A stretch of 64,000 nt of DNA, taken from the NCBI GenBank assembly GCA_965224275.1, contig CBDCYR010000005.1, positions 1,054,001-1,118,000 on the forward strand. The letters run 5' to 3'. The position numbers and the translations under genes were made by a program. Below, one piece after another: positions 8,061 through 17,386 of the stretch (the stretch's first letter is position 1; every line of letters begins with the position of its first letter). This DNA is from CAUZWH01 sp965224275. Its GTDB lineage: Bacteria > Pseudomonadota > Alphaproteobacteria > SHVV01. The notes below the pieces were generated by a model. That model was not told the origin of the DNA. It did no database searches and saw nothing but the letters and a program-made list of their open reading frames with translations.

Positions 8061-10265
8061 ATGGCGGTTCTCGACGAGGATTTCTGCACCGACCTGACGA
8101 CGCCCGAGGGCGGCGACACCCTGTGGTCGCTTCCCTTCGTGGTGCCGGCGTACGAGCCGCTCGACTGGGAATCCTTGCTTGAGCAGGCAGAGGCGCGCGT
8201 CAAGGAGGAACGAGGCCGCGCGGACGTGGCGGAACTGCGCTGCGAGGAGTTGCGCCGGTCGGAGAGGGATGCCTGTTCGCGCGCGCGTTCGCTGGAGAGG
8301 CAGCTCGACACCTGCCGGTTCAAGCTCAAGGCGGCTGTTGCCGAGGCGAAGGATGCCGCCGGCGCTGTGTCCTCCGCACCGAAGATCGGGTCGCGGGCCG
8401 CGAAGGCGTTGGAGCGCAGGCTCAGGTTCCTGGACGACGAGGTGGCCGATCTTCGCGTAACGCTGCACAGGGCTCACGAGCACCGGGAGCGGATCGAGGC
8501 GCGCCACCAGGACGAGATCAACTGGCTGAAGCAGGACATCGACCGAGGGCGCTCGGAGATTGTGAAGGCGTACCGCAAGGGCGGGCGCGTCGCCGAGTCG
8601 CTGCGCAAGCAGTTCGACCGGCAGCTCGCGGCGGCCATGCGGTTGGTGGAGGCCCGGGAGGGCACGATCGCGTGGCTGCGCGAACGCAACGGCCGGATGC
8701 GGGCGGCAATCGTGCGGGCAACGGAGCTGATCGCGGCGCTGCGGGAGAAGAATGCCCGGCTGCGCGCCGAGGTGCGGGATCTGAAGTGCGAGAACGCGGC
8801 GCTGGCCTCGCGGGTCGAGAAGCTGGAAGTCGACCTCGACAAGCTGCGCTCGACCCGCAGCGTCCTGTCGAAGGCGCTCTACGGCAGCAGGAGCGAGCGG
8901 CAGAAGAAGCCGGGCACCGGGCGCAAGCGCGGCCAGCAGCGCGGCGCCGCCGGACACGGGCGCACCCAGCGCCCCGGGCTCGGGCAGAAGAAGGAACCGC
9001 GCGACCCGCCGGAGGATGCGCGCGTATGTCCGCGCTGCGGCAAGCCCTATGCCGCCAACGGCGAGCGGTGCACCACCCTCGTCGAGATCGATGTCGAGGC
9101 CTACGAGAACACCATCGTCCGGTCGCGCTGGCGTCGGAGTTGCGAGTGCCCCTCCTCGCCGCGGGACGTGACCGCGCCGCCGGTGGCGCGGCTGTTCGAC
9201 ACCACGCCCTACGGGATCAGCGTCTGGGTGTGCATGCTCTACGAACGCTTCGTCTGCTGCCGGCCGCTGCATCGGGTCGCGGCCTGGCTGGCCGATATGG
9301 GGCTGGCGATCTCGCCGGGGACCCTGGCCGACAGCATCAAGCGCTTCGTGCCGCTGTTCGAACCGTTGGCCGAGGAGATCCTCGCGCACCAGAACGAGGC
9401 GGCGCTGCGCCATGCCGACGAAACATCCTGGCGCGTTCAGGCGTATCGCGAGAAGGGGCGCTCGAGCCGGGCCTGGCTGTGGACCTCGGTGAGCCCGGAC
9501 GCGGTCTACTTCCACATCGATCCCTCGCGTAGCGCCGAGGTCGCGATGAAGCTGTTCGGTTCGACAAAGGGCATCGTGGTCCTGGTCTGCGACCGCTACA
9601 GCGCATACAAGAAACTGGCCCGCGAGCTCGCCGGCAAGGTGATCCTGCAATGGTGCTGGGCGCATCAAAGGCGCTCGTTCATCGACTGCGCGGCCGGGCG
9701 TGTGCGGCTCAGGCGCTGGTGCCAGAGATGGATCGAGCGGATCGCGGAGATCTACCGACTGAACGATGCGCGGCTGAAGCATTACGACCGCGCTCACCCT
9801 CTCAAACGACAGTCGCCGGCGTTCGACGTCGCGCACGCCAAGCTGAAGAAGGCGGTCGACGAGCTGTTCGCAGCCGCCGAAGCGGAACTGGCCGGACTGA
9901 CGGACAGCGCGCGCAGGGCCAAGCCGCTGCGATCGCTCGTCAAACACCGCGAGGGATTATGCGTCTTCGTCGACAAGCCGTTCGTGCCCATGGACAACAA
10001 CCGCGGCGAGCTCGCTCTGCGCAGCGCGGTCATCGGGCGACGGCTCTCGTTCGGCTCCGACAGCGAGAAAGGCGCCGGGTTCACGGCGACGATGTACTCG
10101 ATGGCCGGCACGCTGGCGATCAACGGCATCGACGTCCGGCACTGGCTCAAGGAATGGCTGACCGCGTGCGCGGAGAACGGCGGCGAACCGCCGGACGACC
10201 TGTCGCCCTGGCTGCCGTGGTCGATGAGCGAGGAGCGCCGGCGCGAACTCACGGCGTCGGGATGA
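8061..10265 (+). CDS. IS66-like DDE transposase with long N-terminal coiled coil (copy 1)
   Basis: 734 residues, clearly longer than the roughly 500 of classical IS66 TnpC. Residues 45-275 are heptad-rich coiled coil (EERGRADVAELRCEELRRS...). A zinc-binding CPRCGKPY lies near residue 322. The IS66 catalytic core follows, with acidic residues in HADETSW (about 453), CDRYSAYK (about 511) and DNNRGEL (about 650). The start at 8061 is 85 bp inside the left end. The stop overlaps the next start (ATGA), so the two genes are probably translated together. Confidence 0.88.
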   Translation: MAVLDEDFCTDLTTPEGGDTLWSLPFVVPAYEPLDWESLLEQAEARVKEERGRADVAELRCEELRRSERDACSRARSLERQLDTCRFKLKAAVAEAKDAAGAVSSAPKIGSRAAKALERRLRFLDDEVADLRVTLHRAHEHRERIEARHQDEINWLKQDIDRGRSEIVKAYRKGGRVAESLRKQFDRQLAAAMRLVEAREGTIAWLRERNGRMRAAIVRATELIAALREKNARLRAEVRDLKCENAALASRVEKLEVDLDKLRSTRSVLSKALYGSRSERQKKPGTGRKRGQQRGAAGHGRTQRPGLGQKKEPRDPPEDARVCPRCGKPYAANGERCTTLVEIDVEAYENTIVRSRWRRSCECPSSPRDVTAPPVARLFDTTPYGISVWVCMLYERFVCCRPLHRVAAWLADMGLAISPGTLADSIKRFVPLFEPLAEEILAHQNEAALRHADETSWRVQAYREKGRSSRAWLWTSVSPDAVYFHIDPSRSAEVAMKLFGSTKGIVVLVCDRYSAYKKLARELAGKVILQWCWAHQRRSFIDCAAGRVRLRRWCQRWIERIAEIYRLNDARLKHYDRAHPLKRQSPAFDVAHAKLKKAVDELFAAAEAELAGLTDSARRAKPLRSLVKHREGLCVFVDKPFVPMDNNRGELALRSAVIGRRLSFGSDSEKGAGFTATMYSMAGTLAINGIDVRHWLKEWLTACAENGGEPPDDLSPWLPWSMSEERRRELTASG

Positions 10266-11143
10266 CCGGCGCGGTCGAGTGCCGCTACTACGGCCGAGAC
10301 TTCACCGCCGAGGAAATGGCGCTGCTGCGCGCGCTCATCGCGTGTCCCACATCGCTCTCTCGCCGGGCCCTGTCGATCGAGTTCTGCCGGCGCATCGGAT
10401 GGCTCAAGCCCGACGGCGGCCTCAAGGACATGATGGCCCGCGTCACCATGCTCGCCATGCACCGCGATGGCCTCATCGAGCTGCCGCCGCCCAGGTGGCA
10501 ACGGGGCCGGCTGAAGCCCATCGTCTTCGGACCCGACACCGAACCGCCGCTGTTCTCCCCGCCGACGACCCTCGACGAGGTCCGCCCGCTGGAGATGCGC
10601 GCCGTCGTGCACAGCACCCGAGAGGGCAGGCTCTGGAACGAGTTCGTCGCCCGCTACCACTACCTCGGATACAAGACCCTGGTCGGCGCCCAGATGCGCT
10701 ACGCCGCCCACGACCGCAACGGCTGGCCCGTCGCCATGCTCGGCTTCTCCACTGCCGCCTGGAAGCTCGCCCCGCGCGACAACTTCATCGGATGGACGCC
10801 CGACAAGCGTGAGAAGAACCTCCCGCTCGTGGTCGACAATCCGAGGTTCCTGATATTGCCCTGGATCGAGATCCCCAACCTCGGCTCGCACATCCTCGCC
10901 ATCGTGCGCCGCCGCCTGCCCCTCGACTGGACCGAGCGCTACGGCACCACTCCCGTGCTGATCGAAACCTTCGTCGAGACCCCGCGATACACCGGCGCCG
11001 TCTACCGCGCGTCGGGCTGGACCCGCGTCGGGACCACCCAGGGCCGGGGCCGCTACGACAGGCACACGAAACGAGCCCAGCCCAAAAAGGACATCTGGCT
11101 CCGCCCCCTCCGAAAAGATTGGCGACGCACCCTCAATCGGTAG
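10262..11143 (+). CDS. DUF4338 (DruA-like) protein carried by IS66-like element (copy 1)
   Basis: 293 residues. The C-terminal two thirds show the DUF4338 pattern: HYLGYKTLVGAQMRYAA, DNFIGWTP, NPRFLILPW, NLGSHILAIVRRRLPLDW, LIETFVE and GAVYRASGWTRVGTTQG. The N-terminal 95 residues look like a winged-helix region (SRRALSIEFCRRIGW). DruA is a component of the Druantia antiphage system, but here the gene overlaps a transposase by four bases (ATGA) and lies within the element's inverted repeats, so a role in transposition is at least as likely. The same domain is fused to an ISAs1 transposase at 37906. Confidence 0.85.
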   Translation: MTGAVECRYYGRDFTAEEMALLRALIACPTSLSRRALSIEFCRRIGWLKPDGGLKDMMARVTMLAMHRDGLIELPPPRWQRGRLKPIVFGPDTEPPLFSPPTTLDEVRPLEMRAVVHSTREGRLWNEFVARYHYLGYKTLVGAQMRYAAHDRNGWPVAMLGFSTAAWKLAPRDNFIGWTPDKREKNLPLVVDNPRFLILPWIEIPNLGSHILAIVRRRLPLDWTERYGTTPVLIETFVETPRYTGAVYRASGWTRVGTTQGRGRYDRHTKRAQPKKDIWLRPLRKDWRRTLNR

Positions 11144-11228
11144 AATCCCTCCAAGGTGGGATCGGTTCCGGTGAGCAAGCCAACAAGCGGATAACCATCT
11201 CTTCATCCCCCGGGACCCGAACGGTTAC

Positions 11229-11366
11229 CTGCTCGGGATCCAGCGCTCGACCAAACTCGCGCCAGTGGCAGGATGCTTCCTGAACACGCAGGTCGGGAGT
11301 AGCGCAATCCCGTCAGGAACGTCCACTCTGCCAGATGCGGGATTCTTCGTACAGCTTGCGAGGCAT
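11229..11366 (-). pseudogene. Probable N-terminal fragment of the Apea-like HEPN gene
   Basis: On the far side of IS66-like copy 1, the minus strand from ATG 11366 reads MPRKLYEESRIWQSGR and, after a one-base shift, VDVPDGIALLPTCVFRKHPATGASLVERWI. That frame can be joined across the IS to REGLHLGNVSSHGH at 7973. The join is inferred from codon continuity and protein-like sequence, not from an exact target duplication. Confidence 0.4.
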
Positions 11367-13212
11367 ATGGATGCTCGTTGCGCGAGGGCGGCCTGTCGTC
11401 GACATCCGGTATCTGCGCAACACGGCGAGTTCCTCCCGGTAGTCGTCTCATGCGGATCGAGGGAGTGGAAGCGGTACGGGACTCCATGGATCCCGTGCTT
11501 CGCCAGAATCGAGCCCGCACAACATCTTCGAGGGCTGCGCCGACTCCGGCCTGATCCAGCTGGACGCTTGCTGTCGACCCGTCACCGACCTCGATGTTCC
11601 GGCAATAGACGAGGATTTAGCCCGGCCGTGCAACCGCACGTCGGGACAGATCGTCATCAACTAGCGCTTGAGCCGATTTCGCACGCGCATGCCCAAGATG
11701 ATCATGTGGGCGGCTCAATCTGTCGAGATTCGGTCCGGCTCAGAACAAACAGTCAGGCCACAAGCTGGCTGTTGTGTCGTGGCGAACATATCGGCGACGC
11801 CGCAGCTCGGTGAACGCGGATCCAGGTTGGGTTGGCCGCATCGTCGCCGAGCCCTTGCGGCGTGAGGCTTGCGCACGAAGATGCGCGCGAGATCTGGCGT
11901 TCGATGCCGTCGCGCCCGCTTCCTTGAGAACGGCCGGCCAAAGCGGGTATCGACTCCCTTGCACCAGGGGCGCATCGTCGGCCCCTGCCCTTTCGCGTCC
12001 CGCCATTGCAGCTTCCTTATCGGGCTCCGAACAGCCAAGCTGGTAGTTGGCCACGGTTCAGAAGGTATCGCACCGAGGACATACACAGCGATATCGCCAT
12101 GGCTGCCGTCATGGTGCCGTCTCCTTCGCCGACGCCGCATGAGGGAAATCGGCGGCGGGACGCCCTCCCCCGACAGACGGCCCCGCCGCCGCCCCGCTCA
12201 CGGCCAGACACGAACTCCTCCGATGGAGCAAGTGCGCGCGGAAGGAGACGGCCGCGGGACGGCAGCGCGATAGACCCGGCGACCGGCTTCTTTCCAGCGG
12301 TAGGCGCAGGCTTCCCCCGGCGGGCCTTCCGCATCGGTGGCCGCGCACGCTATCCCGATCGACAAGTCAGCTGGCTAAGCTGGCGATCGCCGCCAGTGAA
12401 ACGAGGGGGTCCAGCGCGTCGCGATTTTTCGGAATGTCGTGGTTTACGCGAACGAGAGTGCCGGGCGATCACGGCCTTGTCCTCGCCACCGATCCGCAAT
12501 CGACCCGGCCGTGGTCTTCTGCGCGCCTGCGGCAAGGCCGACTACATCGCTGGCGGCGTGTCCCGCCGTTCAGCGTTTCAAGTCTCGCCGGGCCTCGATC
12601 TGGGGGCACGACCGCGGTATGTCTTCTGCAACGACACGATGAGCCCGCATTCGCAAGAGCAAAGGACCGCCTTCGCGGCCGCTGACTGGACAGGGGCGCG
12701 AACGGTTCTCTTCGTGATCTCAACGGCCTGGTCGAAGCGGCGCCGATTTTCGCTGCCGTCCGACAAAAATGCTGGACATCGGGCTCGGAATCGCACTTCC
12801 GCATGGAGCAACTGCACGACCACAAGACCCTCCGAAGCAGATTGGTCGACGTCACTTCCTCAAGGAAGGAGGACCGGGAACTCGGTAGAGCGCCGTTTCG
12901 TCGGATCGCCCTCGGCTCGGTCGCCCGAGGCAAGACTGGGTTCGTGCCGAATCGGTCTCCCGGTGAGCATTTGAGCGCGGAAATCCCCGGCATACCGGCG
13001 CCGCTGTCGCACCGCGTCCGAACCAAGCGCGATAGATCGTCCGACCCATCGGCGGATTGGCTAAACTTCACGCCGGGAGGCAGAAAAACAAAAGGGCCCC
13101 CGGGACCCTTCTGTCGCACCGGGAACCGCCTGGGCTCGCAAGCGAATTGGGTCAGCAGAATTCGCCGGCCAGGCACGGGTGGGCGAGCGGTGCAGCGCAC
13201 GCAAGATGCGCG
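11367..13212. other. 1.8-kb stretch with no gene that can be supported
   Basis: Frames are open by virtue of high GC on both strands, but no predicted protein has a recognisable domain or a believable start. Fragments such as SRYPLWPAVLKEAG (minus strand near 11940) might be decayed coding DNA. The only clear signal is a terminator at 13083-13110. Just to its right, 13155-13212 on the minus strand reads AHLACAAPLAHPCLAGEFC and a stop, which could be the last codons of the integrase split by IS66-like copy 2. Confidence 0.4.
13083..13110 (-). terminator. Rho-independent terminator
   Basis: On the minus strand AAGGGTCCCGGGGGCCCTT forms a GC-rich hairpin and is followed by TTGTTTTT. It lies just downstream of what appears to be the 3' remnant of the minus-strand integrase gene. 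Confidence 0.7.
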
Positions 13213-13297
13213 GTAACCGTTCGGGTCCCGGGGGATTGTAGTTCTCCAGCGATTTTCTGACTGGTAACTATTTCGCGCATGCGCTACCGTCTCGCGC

Positions 13298-15502
13298 ATG
13301 GCGGTTCTCGACGAGGATTTCTGCACCGACCTGACGACGCCCGAGGGCGGCGACACCCTGTGGTCGCTTCCCTTCGTGGTGCCGGCGTACGAGCCGCTCG
13401 ACTGGGAATCCTTGCTTGAGCAGGCAGAGGCGCGCGTCAAGGAGGAACGAGGCCGCGCGGACGTGGCGGAACTGCGCTGCGAGGAGTTGCGCCGGTCGGA
13501 GAGGGATGCCTGTTCGCGCGCGCGTTCGCTGGAGAGGCAGCTCGACACCTGCCGGTTCAAGCTCAAGGCGGCTGTTGCCGAGGCGAAGGATGCCGCCGGC
13601 GCTGTGTCCTCCGCACCGAAGATCGGGTCGCGGGCCGCGAAGGCGTTGGAGCGCAGGCTCAGGTTCCTGGACGACGAGGTGGCCGATCTTCGCGTAACGC
13701 TGCACAGGGCTCACGAGCACCGGGAGCGGATCGAGGCGCGCCACCAGGACGAGATCAACTGGCTGAAGCAGGACATCGACCGAGGGCGCTCGGAGATTGT
13801 GAAGGCGTACCGCAAGGGCGGGCGCGTCGCCGAGTCGCTGCGCAAGCAGTTCGACCGGCAGCTCGCGGCGGCCATGCGGTTGGTGGAGGCCCGGGAGGGC
13901 ACGATCGCGTGGCTGCGCGAACGCAACGGCCGGATGCGGGCGGCAATCGTGCGGGCAACGGAGCTGATCGCGGCGCTGCGGGAGAAGAATGCCCGGCTGC
14001 GCGCCGAGGTGCGGGATCTGAAGTGCGAGAACGCGGCGCTGGCCTCGCGGGTCGAGAAGCTGGAAGTCGACCTCGACAAGCTGCGCTCGACCCGCAGCGT
14101 CCTGTCGAAGGCGCTCTACGGCAGCAGGAGCGAGCGGCAGAAGAAGCCGGGCACCGGGCGCAAGCGCGGCCAGCAGCGCGGCGCCGCCGGACACGGGCGC
14201 ACCCAGCGCCCCGGGCTCGGGCAGAAGAAGGAACCGCGCGACCCGCCGGAGGATGCGCGCGTATGTCCGCGCTGCGGCAAGCCCTATGCCGCCAACGGCG
14301 AGCGGTGCACCACCCTCGTCGAGATCGATGTCGAGGCCTACGAGAACACCATCGTCCGGTCGCGCTGGCGTCGGAGTTGCGAGTGCCCCTCCTCGCCGCG
14401 GGACGTGACCGCGCCGCCGGTGGCGCGGCTGTTCGACACCACGCCCTACGGGATCAGCGTCTGGGTGTGCATGCTCTACGAACGCTTCGTCTGCTGCCGG
14501 CCGCTGCATCGGGTCGCGGCCTGGCTGGCCGATATGGGGCTGGCGATCTCGCCGGGGACCCTGGCCGACAGCATCAAGCGCTTCGTGCCGCTGTTCGAAC
14601 CGTTGGCCGAGGAGATCCTCGCGCACCAGAACGAGGCGGCGCTGCGCCATGCCGACGAAACATCCTGGCGCGTTCAGGCGTATCGCGAGAAGGGGCGCTC
14701 GAGCCGGGCCTGGCTGTGGACCTCGGTGAGCCCGGACGCGGTCTACTTCCACATCGATCCCTCGCGTAGCGCCGAGGTCGCGATGAAGCTGTTCGGTTCG
14801 ACAAAGGGCATCGTGGTCCTGGTCTGCGACCGCTACAGCGCATACAAGAAACTGGCCCGCGAGCTCGCCGGCAAGGTGATCCTGCAATGGTGCTGGGCGC
14901 ATCAAAGGCGCTCGTTCATCGACTGCGCGGCCGGGCGTGTGCGGCTCAGGCGCTGGTGCCAGAGATGGATCGAGCGGATCGCGGAGATCTACCGACTGAA
15001 CGATGCGCGGCTGAAGCATTACGACCGCGCTCACCCTCTCAAACGACAGTCGCCGGCGTTCGACGTCGCGCACGCCAAGCTGAAGAAGGCGGTCGACGAG
15101 CTGTTCGCAGCCGCCGAAGCGGAACTGGCCGGACTGACGGACAGCGCGCGCAGGGCCAAGCCGCTGCGATCGCTCGTCAAACACCGCGAGGGATTATGCG
15201 TCTTCGTCGACAAGCCGTTCGTGCCCATGGACAACAACCGCGGCGAGCTCGCTCTGCGCAGCGCGGTCATCGGGCGACGGCTCTCGTTCGGCTCCGACAG
15301 CGAGAAAGGCGCCGGGTTCACGGCGACGATGTACTCGATGGCCGGCACGCTGGCGATCAACGGCATCGACGTCCGGCACTGGCTCAAGGAATGGCTGACC
15401 GCGTGCGCGGAGAACGGCGGCGAACCGCCGGACGACCTGTCGCCCTGGCTGCCGTGGTCGATGAGCGAGGAGCGCCGGCGCGAACTCACGGCGTCGGGAT
15501 GA
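13298..15502 (+). CDS. IS66-like DDE transposase with long N-terminal coiled coil (copy 2)
   Basis: Identical in protein sequence to the 734-residue transposase at 8061: long coiled coil, CPRCGKPY zinc motif, then HADETSW, CDRYSAYK and DNNRGEL catalytic segments. Identity of two 3.2-kb copies points to recent duplication or gene conversion. Overlaps the next gene by ATGA. Confidence 0.88.
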   Translation: MAVLDEDFCTDLTTPEGGDTLWSLPFVVPAYEPLDWESLLEQAEARVKEERGRADVAELRCEELRRSERDACSRARSLERQLDTCRFKLKAAVAEAKDAAGAVSSAPKIGSRAAKALERRLRFLDDEVADLRVTLHRAHEHRERIEARHQDEINWLKQDIDRGRSEIVKAYRKGGRVAESLRKQFDRQLAAAMRLVEAREGTIAWLRERNGRMRAAIVRATELIAALREKNARLRAEVRDLKCENAALASRVEKLEVDLDKLRSTRSVLSKALYGSRSERQKKPGTGRKRGQQRGAAGHGRTQRPGLGQKKEPRDPPEDARVCPRCGKPYAANGERCTTLVEIDVEAYENTIVRSRWRRSCECPSSPRDVTAPPVARLFDTTPYGISVWVCMLYERFVCCRPLHRVAAWLADMGLAISPGTLADSIKRFVPLFEPLAEEILAHQNEAALRHADETSWRVQAYREKGRSSRAWLWTSVSPDAVYFHIDPSRSAEVAMKLFGSTKGIVVLVCDRYSAYKKLARELAGKVILQWCWAHQRRSFIDCAAGRVRLRRWCQRWIERIAEIYRLNDARLKHYDRAHPLKRQSPAFDVAHAKLKKAVDELFAAAEAELAGLTDSARRAKPLRSLVKHREGLCVFVDKPFVPMDNNRGELALRSAVIGRRLSFGSDSEKGAGFTATMYSMAGTLAINGIDVRHWLKEWLTACAENGGEPPDDLSPWLPWSMSEERRRELTASG

Positions 15503-16380
15503 CCGGCGCGGTCGAGTGCCGCTACTACGGCCGAGACTTCACCGCCGAGGAAATGGCGCTGCTGCGCGCGCTCATCGCGTGTCCCACATCGCTCTCTCGC
15601 CGGGCCCTGTCGATCGAGTTCTGCCGGCGCATCGGATGGCTCAAGCCCGACGGCGGCCTCAAGGACATGATGGCCCGCGTCACCATGCTCGCCATGCACC
15701 GCGATGGCCTCATCGAGCTGCCGCCGCCCAGGTGGCAACGGGGCCGGCTGAAGCCCATCGTCTTCGGACCCGACACCGAACCGCCGCTGTTCTCCCCGCC
15801 GACGACCCTCGACGAGGTCCGCCCGCTGGAGATGCGCGCCGTCGTGCACAGCACCCGAGAGGGCAGGCTCTGGAACGAGTTCGTCGCCCGCTACCACTAC
15901 CTCGGATACAAGACCCTGGTCGGCGCCCAGATGCGCTACGCCGCCCACGACCGCAACGGCTGGCCCGTCGCCATGCTCGGCTTCTCCACTGCCGCCTGGA
16001 AGCTCGCCCCGCGCGACAACTTCATCGGATGGACGCCCGACAAGCGTGAGAAGAACCTCCCGCTCGTGGTCGACAATCCGAGGTTCCTGATATTGCCCTG
16101 GATCGAGATCCCCAACCTCGGCTCGCACATCCTCGCCATCGTGCGCCGCCGCCTGCCCCTCGACTGGACCGAGCGCTACGGCACCACTCCCGTGCTGATC
16201 GAAACCTTCGTCGAGACCCCGCGATACACCGGCGCCGTCTACCGCGCGTCGGGCTGGACCCGCGTCGGGACCACCCAGGGCCGGGGCCGCTACGACAGGC
16301 ACACGAAACGAGCCCAGCCCAAAAAGGACATCTGGCTCCGCCCCCTCCGAAAAGATTGGCGACGCACCCTCAATCGGTAG
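15499..16380 (+). CDS. DUF4338 (DruA-like) protein carried by IS66-like element (copy 2)
   Basis: Identical to the 293-residue protein of copy 1, with HYLG, NPRFLILPW, NLGSHILAIVRRRL, ETFVE and VYRASGW motifs. It starts inside the transposase stop codon and ends about 85 bp from the right inverted repeat. Confidence 0.85.
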   Translation: MTGAVECRYYGRDFTAEEMALLRALIACPTSLSRRALSIEFCRRIGWLKPDGGLKDMMARVTMLAMHRDGLIELPPPRWQRGRLKPIVFGPDTEPPLFSPPTTLDEVRPLEMRAVVHSTREGRLWNEFVARYHYLGYKTLVGAQMRYAAHDRNGWPVAMLGFSTAAWKLAPRDNFIGWTPDKREKNLPLVVDNPRFLILPWIEIPNLGSHILAIVRRRLPLDWTERYGTTPVLIETFVETPRYTGAVYRASGWTRVGTTQGRGRYDRHTKRAQPKKDIWLRPLRKDWRRTLNR

Positions 16381-16465
16381 AATCCCTCCAAGGTGGGATC
16401 GGTTCCGGTGAGCAAGCCAACAAGCGGATAACCATCTCTTCATCCCCCGGGACCCGAACGGTTAC

Positions 16466-17386
16466 CGCCGCCGCACGAACCGCGTTCCATGCCTTGTCCA
16501 CCGAGACAGGCCCGCCGCAGAGAGAGGCGAACACCCACGGGCAATCCTCCCGGCGCGGTTGCGCCGCCAGCACGGCGCGGGCGGGTGACGCGAGCCAGAT
16601 CGTGCGCGGACCCGTCTTGGAATCGGGCAGCACCGCGCGGTCTCCATGAACGTGCTCCCACTTGAGCCGCAGCGCCTCTGACTTGCGCGCGCCGGTGTAG
16701 AGCAGGAAGCGCAGTGCGGCGACGGCGACCGGCCATTTCGCCTCTGCTTCGTCGAGCGCCCGACCGAGCGCGGCGAACTCATCGTCCGTCAGGTAATGCG
16801 CCTCGAAGCCGGACTTGCGCCGCCGCAGTCCCTTGCACGGGTTGGAGTCCTCGCGCCGCAGGCCGAGCGCCTCCGCGTGCTTCATCATCGACGACAGCAC
16901 CGCCAGCGCCCGGTTCGCCGACTCCGCGCGCGTGACCGACAGATCGTCGAACCAGTTGCGCACGTCCTTCGCGGTCACCTCATCGACGCGACGATCGCCG
17001 AACGCGGGCAGTATGAAGCGCTTCATGCCGTCCGCGTGCGCGTGCCGCGTCGCGGGCTTCCAGCGTTCGGCGCAGTCGCCGAGGAACGCCGGCGCGAACG
17101 ACCGCACCGTCGGAACCGCCGCCCGTGTGCCGTGCGCCTCGGCATCGGCAAACATCGTTCGCGCCGCGTGCCGCGCGTCCTCGACCGTCAGCGCGTCGAG
17201 CGCGCCGAGCGTCCGCTTGACGACGGAGCCGTTGCAGCGCCGGTGCACGATCCACGTCTTGCGCGCGTTCGGTCGCGCCCGCAGTCCGAGCCCCGGCGCT
17301 GCGCTGTCCCACAGCACGGCCTCGCGTCCGTCCGCAGCGGCGAAGGCGCGCGCGCCCGCCATGGTGATCTTCGTTCTGTTCGCCAT
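16466..17386 (-). pseudogene. Tyrosine integrase, C-terminal catalytic part removed by IS66-like copy 2
   Basis: From ATG 17386 (ribosome site GGAGGGATCGGAAC just upstream) the protein reads MANRTKITMAGARAFAAADG: an Arm-type N-terminal domain, a core-binding domain (ATRHAHADGMKRFILPAFGDRRVDEVTAKDVRNW) and the start of the catalytic domain with the first arginine (LLYTGARKSEALRLKW). It is cut at WNAVRAAA, before the HxxR, H/W and Y residues. The remaining 3' codons may be those at 13155-13212, which leaves about 60 residues deleted. The product would be an integrase of a genomic island. Confidence 0.8.

Larger units (their letters stand above)
7976..11228. mobile_element. IS66-like element with DUF4338 gene, copy 1
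   Basis: A 3,253-bp element with inverted repeats of about 24 bp starting GTAACCGTTCGGGTCCCGGG at both ends. It carries a long IS66-type transposase and a DUF4338 gene, but no TnpA/TnpB accessory genes. Copy 2 (13213-16465) encodes identical proteins. Flanks are CTCTCGGG on the left and CTGCTCGG on the right: similar but not an exact 8-bp duplication. It interrupts a minus-strand HEPN gene. Confidence 0.85.
13213..16465. mobile_element. IS66-like element with DUF4338 gene, copy 2
   Basis: Same length and termini as copy 1 (GTAACCGTTCGGGTCCCGGG... inverted repeats) and in the same orientation, 1,984 bp further on. It interrupts a minus-strand tyrosine integrase. The 8 bases on each side (GATGCGCG and CGCCGCCG) do not match each other or the flanks of copy 1, so the insertion was followed by deletion. 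Confidence 0.88.

Noticed and set aside
8031..9947. A 638-codon open frame on the minus strand inside each IS66-like element
   Set aside because: It is the exact antisense of the transposase gene, is rich in Arg/Pro/Leu/Ala as expected from GC bias, has no domain, and appears in both copies only because the elements are identical.
12006..13566. Open frames of 322 and 365 codons between the two IS66-like copies
   Set aside because: Composition is typical of non-coding GC-rich DNA and one runs through the IS end; no ribosome site or family.
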